A stretch of 57,627 nucleotides of DNA from Dyadobacter sp. 3J3 (GTDB lineage Bacteria > Bacteroidota > Bacteroidia > Cytophagales > Spirosomataceae): the NCBI RefSeq assembly GCF_009801115.1, contig NZ_VTOL01000025.1, positions 1 to 57,627 on the forward strand, given 5' to 3'. The notes beneath the pieces are model-generated. The model was given only the letters and a program-made list of their open reading frames with translations. It ran no database searches and was not told where the DNA came from. Below, piece by piece: positions 26,669 through 33,923 of the stretch. Numbering within the stretch: the stretch's first letter is position 1; each line of letters opens with the position of its first letter. A program made the position numbers and the translations under genes.

Positions 26669-28440
26669 TTCTTTCCAAGTTGAGTTCCGAACAAAGGACA
26701 GCCGTTACGCAAGACGGACATGTGCTGTTAACAGCTTGTCCGGGAAGTGGAAAAACACGCGTTATAATTCACAAACTTGCATACGAGATTGAACGCATTG
26801 ACCATTTAAGGCGCAAACGTGTCGCAGCTGTAACTTTTACAATTAGGGCATCCGAGGAGATTTTTCGAAGATTAAATTCGATGGGTATTAATAGTAAAAA
26901 AGTTTGGTCCGGTACGTTGCACTCATTTTGTCTAGAGTGGATCGTAAAACCATATGCCGGGTATTTGCCCGAACTTAGGAATGGTTTTTCGATTGCAGAT
27001 GAAAGCTATTGCTTAGACCTTTTGAGTTCGTTGAAGACGAAGTATAATCTTAAAGAAATAGATTCGATTAACCTGCGTTTTGGCCGAGATGGTAATTTCA
27101 TAGAAAACAAGGCGCAAGAAAAGAAGGTACTCTCAGAATATCATGAAATACTTCGGAAATCAAAACAAATTGATTTTGAACTTTTGCTTTTCTACGCATA
27201 TAAGATATTATCTTCCTTTCCAAGAATACAAAAAACTTTATCAGATATTTTCAGACTGATTTGTGTTGATGAGTTTCAGGATACACAAGATTTGTTGTAC
27301 GCGATCATCTCCCAGATTGTTAAGGTTGGGAAGGGCAATACGGCTTTGTTTCTGGTGGGAGATACAGATCAAGCTATTTATGCGTCTCTGGGAGGAGTTG
27401 CGAAGACGATTGAAGAAATTCGTTTTGAAATTGGCAATCAACATATTACGCCGTTGACCTTGACCGGTAATTATAGAACATGCCAAAGAATTATTGACTT
27501 TTATCGACACTTCCAAACTCAACCAATTGATATAATTGCGGTTGGTAAAAACGCAAAGCTAGAAGGATCTATTACATTTAATAATTCAATTAATGAGCGC
27601 GACCTTGTAACTGAAATTGCTAGGTTAATAGAATTAAGTATCGAAAAAGGCATTTCGGAAAGCGAAATTTGTTTGTTAGTTCCTCAGTGGTGGTTGGTTA
27701 CAAAAATTAGCAGACAATTAAGAATTAAACTTCCAGATATAAATTTTGATGCTTCCGGCCTATCTCCAATGTCGAAAAACAGAGACAATATTTGGTATAA
27801 ACTATCTAGGTTGCTGCTAACAACACCCAGTCCTAAGCTATATACATTAAGAAGGAGATGGGCAAACGAGTTAATTAATGACTTTGTAACTGAAAGCAAA
27901 GGTGAATTTGACGAAAATTACCGCAATATCAGAAATTTGCTAAAACTAATTAATTCAATCCGTTCAGCTGAAACGGAAGGTATTGATTATTTACATGATT
28001 GTTTTAGTAAGTTTTTAGATGTGGTTGACCTTGACTATGTAACTTTCCCTAGCCTTATAGAAAGTCATGATCAGTTTTTCGAAAGTATCCGACGACGTTT
28101 GACGGACACTGAATTCAATATTCCTAGCGACATTGAATCTTTCAAAAGTTTCTATCGAGAGATGACTGGAGTAGTTATAAACACTTGTGTCGGAATTAAA
28201 GGGGAAGAATTCGAAACCGTTATAGCCTATGGATTACTACGGGGATATGTTCCTCATTGGAATGAAATATTTGCGGGTAATGAATCAGATGCATCCAAGA
28301 AGCTACTTTATGTAGTATGCTCCCGAGCTAAGACAAACTTACACCTTATAAGCGAAATTGGAAGGAAGACGCAGAAAGGAAAACCCCTTGTCACCAATAC
28401 TGAATTACAACTTGTAAATTTTGATTATGATGAGATTTAA
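26659..28440 (+). CDS. gajB: Gabija GajB, UvrD/Rep-like helicase
   Basis: This superfamily 1 helicase of 593 residues has the Q-motif region LSSEQRTAV, Walker A ACPGSGKTR at 26-33, Walker B LICVDEFQDTQ near 198-208, motif III VGDTDQAIYASLGG near 232-245, motif IV LTGNYRTC, and a late motif VVINTCVGIKGEEFETVIAY. GajB senses DNA ends produced by GajA and hydrolyses nucleotides, and the two assemble into one complex. It is somewhat longer than the roughly 500 residues of characterised GajB. ATG at 26659 overlaps gajA; a second ATG at 26665 is possible. Confidence 0.92.
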   Translation: MSMILSKLSSEQRTAVTQDGHVLLTACPGSGKTRVIIHKLAYEIERIDHLRRKRVAAVTFTIRASEEIFRRLNSMGINSKKVWSGTLHSFCLEWIVKPYAGYLPELRNGFSIADESYCLDLLSSLKTKYNLKEIDSINLRFGRDGNFIENKAQEKKVLSEYHEILRKSKQIDFELLLFYAYKILSSFPRIQKTLSDIFRLICVDEFQDTQDLLYAIISQIVKVGKGNTALFLVGDTDQAIYASLGGVAKTIEEIRFEIGNQHITPLTLTGNYRTCQRIIDFYRHFQTQPIDIIAVGKNAKLEGSITFNNSINERDLVTEIARLIELSIEKGISESEICLLVPQWWLVTKISRQLRIKLPDINFDASGLSPMSKNRDNIWYKLSRLLLTTPSPKLYTLRRRWANELINDFVTESKGEFDENYRNIRNLLKLINSIRSAETEGIDYLHDCFSKFLDVVDLDYVTFPSLIESHDQFFESIRRRLTDTEFNIPSDIESFKSFYREMTGVVINTCVGIKGEEFETVIAYGLLRGYVPHWNEIFAGNESDASKKLLYVVCSRAKTNLHLISEIGRKTQKGKPLVTNTELQLVNFDYDEI

Positions 28441-28508
28441 TGATCCCAATATACGCTTCATAATCGTATTCTCATCGTACTATTTTTCTAATATCCTTCA
28501 AATTTTTT

Positions 28509-29594
28509 TTAATCAACATTTGGTGCACACCTCCTAAATAATTCTTCAAAAAGACTTATAATCAAATCTCTTTGAGTATCAACAGCTTCTTGAATATTTG
28601 ACGCTATACTATCGTAGTCCGCGAAAAGTTCATTAATATTTTCAAGTCCTGCTACTTTCTTGGCAAATTCAAGAAATTTGTTGACATAGGCATACTCATA
28701 ATTTAATATTATCGTATTTTTTGCAAGACAATCAAGCTTCTCAATTTGATTGTCTGAGAATCTCATTTTTTTGAAATAGTCCAGCTCATTAAATAGGTCT
28801 GGATCAATTTTGAAGCCCCTGATATCATTGTCTCTGAAAATTTCAATCTGATCCCAGCTGTTATTTGTCTGCTGTGGGTAGAATATCAAATGATCTATTG
28901 GTGATTTGTAGGTATTGGAGGTAATAATTTGAATATCTTCAAATTCCACGATTTCAGAAAACCAGTTCACATAGTATTCGTGCTTTTCTTGTGGTACAAT
29001 GACAAATGCAATGTCGTTCTGAGTAAAATGCAAATCGGATCCAATCCTCCATTCCTTTTCCCATCTCATATCGTATCCCTTTTTGTAGACCTCTAATAAA
29101 TGTGGGGAGTTAAACACCATCCGTTTTTTCATTTCGGTATCCGAATCATTAAGATAAAATACCGGGCGTATGCCCCGATCTTGTAAGAAATCATGGAAAA
29201 AGCAAATGCCAAATTCAGATCCTCGTGCAACAAAATGTCTTTTAAGCTCTTTATGACCACAAAAGGTAAAGCTGACGGATTTTATTTCATTGCACTCGCT
29301 CGGGAGGAGAGTTGCCAATTTATTGACAAAATAACTTTTGGGATTGGAATAGATAATTTTCTCTTCAAAAATGTTTTTGAACCTGGCCTCAGCACCCATG
29401 TTTTTGTAATGCTCTTTTATGCGGCCTTCCGAGAATTTTTTTTCATAACCGCAGGTTGGATCGCTTATTATATTATAGAACAGGTCACATTTTATTGGTT
29501 TGATCCTAGCAATAACTTCTTCAAAATTTTCAGGTTTAGGTTTTAGCAAATGCGTCGTATCGAAATGTAAGTTGTAGGAATCTACTGTAATCAT
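28509..29594 (-). CDS. Unknown protein, weakly AbiGi/DUF2971-like
   Basis: The family is uncertain. The 361-residue soluble protein has the middle pattern VSFTFCGHKELKRHF, then GSEFGICFFHDFLQDRGIRP, then VFYLND, then KEWRIGSDLHF, then AFVIVPQ. Order and spacing recall AbiGi-type abortive-infection antitoxins and DUF2971 proteins, where a conserved 'F.....L..H...YG.yGIgf...W....G..PV.Y' is followed by 'EWR'. I cannot confirm this by eye. It is convergent with gajB and lies 105 bp downstream of the metallopeptidase gene on the same strand. It is probably part of that cluster. Confidence 0.6.
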   Translation of the reverse strand: MITVDSYNLHFDTTHLLKPKPENFEEVIARIKPIKCDLFYNIISDPTCGYEKKFSEGRIKEHYKNMGAEARFKNIFEEKIIYSNPKSYFVNKLATLLPSECNEIKSVSFTFCGHKELKRHFVARGSEFGICFFHDFLQDRGIRPVFYLNDSDTEMKKRMVFNSPHLLEVYKKGYDMRWEKEWRIGSDLHFTQNDIAFVIVPQEKHEYYVNWFSEIVEFEDIQIITSNTYKSPIDHLIFYPQQTNNSWDQIEIFRDNDIRGFKIDPDLFNELDYFKKMRFSDNQIEKLDCLAKNTIILNYEYAYVNKFLEFAKKVAGLENINELFADYDSIASNIQEAVDTQRDLIISLFEELFRRCAPNVD

Positions 29595-29699
29595 GTCATT
29601 TTATATTTTTGTTTCATTTGTGCTGATACAGCTAATTAATTGAGAAGAAGTCATCACGGAATTTCTTTGAATTATCATAACGATTAGCCTCTAAATTAA

Positions 29700-30773
29700 T
29701 TAACTCGGAATTCGCCTTACTAATAAGCTATTGGGATCAGTCAACGTTCGCTCAAAGAGAAGTACAAGATAATCTTCAATTTCTTTTGCCCTAACCTGGG
29801 GAGAAATAGGAGCCGCCACAGTTTCACCCAAGTCGTTTACTATCATTATTGGTTCAGGCTGGAACAGATGATTAACAAATGATGAAGCACTTTTGAATAC
29901 ACGCACATATACTCTGGCGTACAAGTCCAAAAGTCTATCTTCATCAACCTCTATCAAATTTTTCTTAAATATATCATTAAAGATTTCTAGAGAATTTTTT
30001 ATTCTAATGGAATGATGTGGATGCGAGCCTTTCGTTAAGTGGAATGGTCTGGTCAGATTGTTTGACAGAACGTGAAATAGCACTGATATCCCCAGAAGCG
30101 TAAATGCTGTTAATTCAGCCATTCTGTGAGGTGTTCTTAATTCATCATCCAGGCCATTGTCAAAATAATTTAACATGTACAGGCATATCATTCTCGTTGC
30201 GAATTGATCCGCATCGAGTTCTCTCATGTGGGACCGTTCGTCATAGGGATTAACATGATTATTGGAGGTATTGTCGCTGTTGGAAACATCCAGGTCGACA
30301 TCTCCTTCTGCCTGAATTACATGGCCTAATTCATGAAAGTACAAATAGGTTGATGCGATTGAAAATAGAAATTGTTTGGCTCTAACCTTAGTAATCTGGT
30401 CAATGACAAGGCCATTTTTTCTGGAAAAATCATTCAACGGCTCAGAAATTTCGTTGCAGAAACTATGCATTGCTTCAAAAAGTGCATGACTTATGATCAC
30501 ATAGGCCTGACCTGAACTTCTTTGAATTCCTCCGAACGCGTCTATTTTATCATATGTCGAAAAATAGAAAATTACGTCAGAACGCAAATAACCCATGTTT
30601 CGAGTAGTCTTAGCAAGCGTTTGCGCTGTCAGAAAAAAATCATTATAAGCCTCAAAGAGCTCACCTCGAAAATTGCCGTAATTGAATATTTTATTGACAA
30701 CTCTGTTTTTCTCATCTTTTTCAGGATGTATGGTTTCGCCAATTTGTTCAAAAAGTTCGCAATATTCGTCCAT
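29700..30773 (-). CDS. Zinc metallopeptidase (HELGH ... ELDAD)
   Basis: The 357-residue protein has the zinc motif HELGH at 147-151 and a downstream ELDAD at 185-189, the pattern of gluzincin-like peptidases such as ImmA/IrrE or M48 relatives. There is no signal peptide or membrane segment, so it should be cytoplasmic. The N-terminal 140 residues (FNYGNFRGELFEAYNDFFLT onwards) are helical and unknown to me. It lies 113 bp downstream of an XRE-like regulator gene on the same strand. This pairing is typical of regulator-protease switches, where the peptidase cleaves the repressor after a signal. Some such proteases also cleave host factors to stop phage, as Lit does. The substrate is unknown. 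Confidence 0.72.
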   Translation of the reverse strand: MDEYCELFEQIGETIHPEKDEKNRVVNKIFNYGNFRGELFEAYNDFFLTAQTLAKTTRNMGYLRSDVIFYFSTYDKIDAFGGIQRSSGQAYVIISHALFEAMHSFCNEISEPLNDFSRKNGLVIDQITKVRAKQFLFSIASTYLYFHELGHVIQAEGDVDLDVSNSDNTSNNHVNPYDERSHMRELDADQFATRMICLYMLNYFDNGLDDELRTPHRMAELTAFTLLGISVLFHVLSNNLTRPFHLTKGSHPHHSIRIKNSLEIFNDIFKKNLIEVDEDRLLDLYARVYVRVFKSASSFVNHLFQPEPIMIVNDLGETVAAPISPQVRAKEIEDYLVLLFERTLTDPNSLLVRRIPS

Positions 30774-30886
30774 CTATTATTTTATTAAATTCATATCACG
30801 CACATTTTTCGGGATGCGAATTCCGAAATTTTCCCTTCGCAAGCTAAAAAGCTCCAATCCTTAAATTACTAACTGCCTTAAATTAC

Positions 30887-31219
30887 CTACTTCTCATTAC
30901 TTTTCTTAGCCGATGCTATTAAATTCTTTTTATCAAAATTCTCCTGAGCCTCTTTTAATACAATTTTCATAATTGATTCAGAATCAATATTTAACAGGTT
31001 GGATAGTTTTATAATATCAGAAACTACAAATTTTTCCGGGGAACTGCATTTACTCATAAACCCTCCGTAGTTAATACCGAGTGCTTTAACTAGTGCCGTT
31101 GGATGTAAAGAAGTCATATCTCTCATACTTTTTATTCTACCTGTCTCAAACATCGACGCTATCGAAAGTAGAGCTTTTGATAACTTTTCGGTACTATTTT
31201 TTCCTTCTTTATCTGCCAT
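30887..31219 (-). CDS. XRE-like helix-turn-helix protein
   Basis: The 110-residue protein has a central HTH-like segment (TALVKALGINYGGFMSKCSS, then VVSDIIKLSNLLNIDSESIM). This is the shape of small Bacteroidota XRE-type regulators in which the recognition helix follows ALGI. The N-terminus adds a short helix (STEKLSKALLSIASMF). It is the first gene of a minus-strand unit with the metallopeptidase and the AbiG-like gene. Two TTTGCAAA palindromes spaced by exactly 21 bp lie 50-90 bp upstream and are probably its own operator. Confidence 0.68.
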   Translation of the reverse strand: MADKEGKNSTEKLSKALLSIASMFETGRIKSMRDMTSLHPTALVKALGINYGGFMSKCSSPEKFVVSDIIKLSNLLNIDSESIMKIVLKEAQENFDKKNLIASAKKSNEK

Positions 31220-31271
31220 GAATTATAGATTATATTCCAAAGCTTGAAAGGAGCCAAATCAAAAGGAATTA

Positions 31272-31306
31272 AAATTTGCAAAATGATAATAGAAATTTGC
31301 AAAATG
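31272..31306. promoter_or_regulatory. Twin operator upstream of the XRE-like gene
   Basis: AAATTTGCAAAATG occurs twice, at 31272-31285 and 31293-31306. The start-to-start distance is 21 bp, two helical turns. Each copy holds the 8-bp palindrome TTTGCAAA. Two palindromic sites on the same DNA face upstream of a small HTH gene are the expected layout for cooperative autorepression. The binding protein is inferred, not shown. Confidence 0.6.
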
Positions 31307-31446
31307 TAAATTATCTAGTTACTTTTGATCTTATAAGGTGCTGAACTTAGCATATTAATGTTCGAAACGAAAATTACTTTTTTTAGTACAAATAGTACAG
31401 TATTTTTGTAGGTATAGGCTTCTGCCATGCTTACACTTATGAGTCT

Positions 31447-31556
31447 CGATTTAGAAACCTAAGAAATTTCATTGGAACGAGACGAAAGGTGGGAAGCGCT
31501 ACGCATTGCGTGGCGCCCGCTTATTCGTTCCAAGGCTTCTCAGGGCCTCTAAATCG
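31447..31556. other. 110-nt long imperfect palindrome, possible structured RNA
   Basis: Three nested stems fold this segment into one long hairpin. CGATTTAGA (31447-31455) pairs with TCTAAATCG (31548-31556). TTGGAACGA (31472-31480) pairs with TCGTTCCAA (31525-31533). The tip GCGCTACGCA (31496-31505) pairs with TGCGTGGCGC (31507-31516). The first two are perfect; the tip has one G-T. Between stems 1 and 2, CCTAAGAA and TTCTCAGG also nearly pair. No T-run follows, so it is not a simple terminator. It may be a small RNA, the folded end of a mobile element or a recombination site. The family is not recognised. Confidence 0.45.
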
Positions 31557-31616
31557 GTAAGTTGGGTTGTCACGCATTTTTTCTTCACAAGGCGATCCTA
31601 TTTTCCTAGACTCCAA

Positions 31617-31748
31617 GTAACAATTACCAATGTTCCATGCTTCAATATTGAAGCCTAACTATTGTTACGCGTATGAGTAAATCTTTCATTTATCGTCTGA
31701 TCATCCGTAAACCGGAGTAAGGCAAGCCTAGGTTTGGTTTACGGTTAC
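31617..31748. other. Two further nested inverted repeats
   Basis: The first, at 31617-31668, has outer arms GTAACAAT and ATTGTTAC around a perfect 16-bp palindrome, GCTTCAATATTGAAGC (31639-31654). The second, at 31710-31748, has arms CCGTAAACC and GGTTTACGG around an inner AGGC-AA-GCCT. With the long hairpin at 31447 this makes three complex folds in 300 bp of gene-free DNA between the XRE-like gene and 31966. No function is assigned. Confidence 0.4.
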
Positions 31749-31965
31749 TTGTAATCTTTTATTCTCTGTCTTTCGACATTGATGCGGGATCTCTGTGTCT
31801 ACCGCCAGCTACATCAGTGTTGGAAGTTTCCATCGAGGTAAAAAAACAATAACGGCTATATATGATTTGCCGTGCATCATTTGAAGAAACACTCCTTACT
31901 AATCAATTTCAAAAAAGCGGGCAACCCACTCCATTAAAATTTATTTCATCAAAACTTACCAGACA

Positions 31966-32289
31966 ATGATTGAATTTGTAAAAAACAGAGAAATATACAT
32001 GGGCGAGGAATACAAATCATGGAGTGAAACGCTTAGTATAGCACATGAAGAGTGCATCCTTTCCCCTTCCGAAACAATGCATGCTTTTTGGGATAAATAT
32101 CCACTTTTGGAATGCACCATTTTACTTTTCCAACTCTCCATTGCCGCAAAGGGGCAAACGGTTCCGCTCCAGTCTGGTACTGAGAAATTGCAGGAGTTTT
32201 ATGATGATTTGAGTAAGGCTTTGATCGCTTTCTATTTCTATTCCAGAGCAGAACCTTCACCCTCGGTAAACATAACCAGAAAAGACTGA
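31966..32289 (+). CDS. Small protein of unknown function
   Basis: The family is not recognised. The 107-residue product is acidic and helical (EEYKSWSETLSIAHEECI, WDKYPLLECTILLFQLSIAA, KLQEFYDDLSKALIAFYFYS), with no signal peptide. Composition and codon use look coding. It stands alone, 228 bp before the TlpA gene on the same strand, with structured DNA on its left. It could be an orphan from a mobile element. Confidence 0.5.
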   Translation: MIEFVKNREIYMGEEYKSWSETLSIAHEECILSPSETMHAFWDKYPLLECTILLFQLSIAAKGQTVPLQSGTEKLQEFYDDLSKALIAFYFYSRAEPSPSVNITRKD

Positions 32290-32423
32290 GACTTGCATGT
32301 ATAACCTTGTTGCACGAGCTATCTGATACTATGAACACTTGCCATAACTTCGTTTTCCAGCTTATAATCCGTAAACCCGAATAAAGTAAAGCCTTACGGC
32401 TTATGCTGGGATGAGGTACGATG

Positions 32424-32441
32424 ATTTGGTCATGACCAAAT
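32424..32441. promoter_or_regulatory. 18-bp palindrome upstream of the TlpA-SusCD operon
   Basis: ATTTGGTCATGACCAAAT is a perfect palindrome that ends 76 bp before the TlpA start. Its place fits an operator or activator site for the TlpA-SusC-SusD operon. The downstream AraC-type gene at 40102 is a possible binder, but AraC proteins usually prefer direct repeats, so another regulator may be involved. Confidence 0.4.
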
Positions 32442-32517
32442 TACAAAATACGCTACCTATCCAAAAAAGGCCGTATTTATTCTTCCTTCCATTATTAACT
32501 TCAAAATCTTCGTTGCA

Positions 32518-33891
32518 ATGAACTCACGTTTTTGCTCTTCAGGCAAAGTACTGCCCTGTCTGTTCTATTTTTCGCTCCTCTACCTGCTGCTCTGGTGCTG
32601 GGAGCCTCTGCGTGCACAAACCATTTCGCAGCTGAGTCCCCTGAAGATCGGCGATACCGTACCTGACTTCACCATTACGAATGTTCTGCATCACGATTCA
32701 GACCAGCTAAAACGATCTGATTTTAAGGGAAAACTGCTCATTCTGGATTTCTGGGCAACCTGGTGCAGCCCGTGCGTGGCGGCGATCCCGCTTATGGATT
32801 CGCTGCAACGTCAGTTTCAGGGACGGGTTCAGTTTCTGCCCGTTGCCTACCAGTTGGATCAGGAGATAACGCGGTTCAGAGACCGGCTCGCCCGACAAAA
32901 GGGATGGCGTATAGAGACACCGGAAGTGGTTGGCGACACCCAGCTCAGTACATTATTCCCGCACAATGTCTACCCCCACTATGTCTGGATTGATGAAGCG
33001 GGAATCGTCCGCGCGATTACCAACGGCGATGAGGTTACGGCTGCCAACATTGCCAGGATCCTGGAAACCGGGAGTACCGGCCTTGCCCTCAAAAATGATC
33101 AGGACCGGCCCGTTTATGACAATACCACCACGCCCCTGGCAGAGTTTCTGGCACGGAACACCGATAAATATGCTGAAACCTACCATTCCGTTTCTACCCC
33201 TTACATCGAAGGCCTACCTGGAGGCTACCACATTGATAATCCAGGAGAAGAGCATATGCCGTACCGGATCACGTTCACAAACATTTCTCCTTTATGGCTG
33301 TTCAAAATTGCCTTTGGAGAAGCCAGGCAATTTTTCGGCGATGGTTTTTTTGCCGTAGAAGTTCATGACCCTGGTAAAGTAGAATGTCATGCGAGCGGCA
33401 GTGAAGCCAGCGACTGGTTTCGGCAAAATGCCGTCTGCTATGAACTGGTGGTGCCTTACAAGTTAAAAGAAAATGTCTGGGAAATCTTTCGCCAGGATCT
33501 GCAAAGACTTTTCCCACAATATGAAGCCATGGTGGAGAAACGAAACAAAAATGCCCTGGTTTTGATCCGGACATCGGCTGCCGACAAACTCAAAGCAAAA
33601 AGCGGCGCGTTTTCCGAAACCCAGGACGGCCTCAGCCTGCGCATCCGCAGCGGAACACTGAGCGGGTTTGTGACAAATCTGAATGTGTTCAATATGTCCT
33701 CCTCACCACTTCCCCTGGTAGACCGAACCGGATACACCGGCAACATTGACCTGGATATTGAAGCCAATATGTCGGACATCCGCTCACTGAACTCGGCCCT
33801 GGCGCGCTATGACATTCAGTTTATCAAAAAACAGATTGATCTGGACATGCTGGTGATTCGAGACAAGCTCACTCCTGCCCAAAGCCATTGA
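32518..33891 (+). CDS. TlpA-like thioredoxin-fold protein with TIGR03435-like C-terminal region
   Basis: After an N-terminal membrane or signal segment (LPCLFYFSLLYLLLWCW), residues 42-180 form a TlpA/ResA-type thioredoxin domain with active site WCSPC (Cys83, Cys86) and a cis-Pro region NVYPHYVWID. It should act in the periplasm, reducing or isomerising disulfides. The C-terminal 250 residues end in LVDRTGYTGNIDLDIEANMS and DIQFIKKQIDLDMLVIRDK. This pattern resembles the TIGR03435 (DUF3738) domain of soil bacteria. The SusC gene follows 33 bp after the stop, and SusD after that, so the three form an operon. The substrate may be a Cys-containing peptide (inference). Confidence 0.88.
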   Translation: MNSRFCSSGKVLPCLFYFSLLYLLLWCWEPLRAQTISQLSPLKIGDTVPDFTITNVLHHDSDQLKRSDFKGKLLILDFWATWCSPCVAAIPLMDSLQRQFQGRVQFLPVAYQLDQEITRFRDRLARQKGWRIETPEVVGDTQLSTLFPHNVYPHYVWIDEAGIVRAITNGDEVTAANIARILETGSTGLALKNDQDRPVYDNTTTPLAEFLARNTDKYAETYHSVSTPYIEGLPGGYHIDNPGEEHMPYRITFTNISPLWLFKIAFGEARQFFGDGFFAVEVHDPGKVECHASGSEASDWFRQNAVCYELVVPYKLKENVWEIFRQDLQRLFPQYEAMVEKRNKNALVLIRTSAADKLKAKSGAFSETQDGLSLRIRSGTLSGFVTNLNVFNMSSSPLPLVDRTGYTGNIDLDIEANMSDIRSLNSALARYDIQFIKKQIDLDMLVIRDKLTPAQSH

Positions 33892-33923
33892 ACAACTCAT
33901 CTCCTGTTACTAATCATCATACT

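Noticed and set aside
31447..31556. Retron or integron attC site
   Set aside because: No reverse transcriptase or integron integrase gene is nearby, and the ends lack the GTTRRRY and RYYYAAC core sites of attC. The structure is therefore left unassigned.
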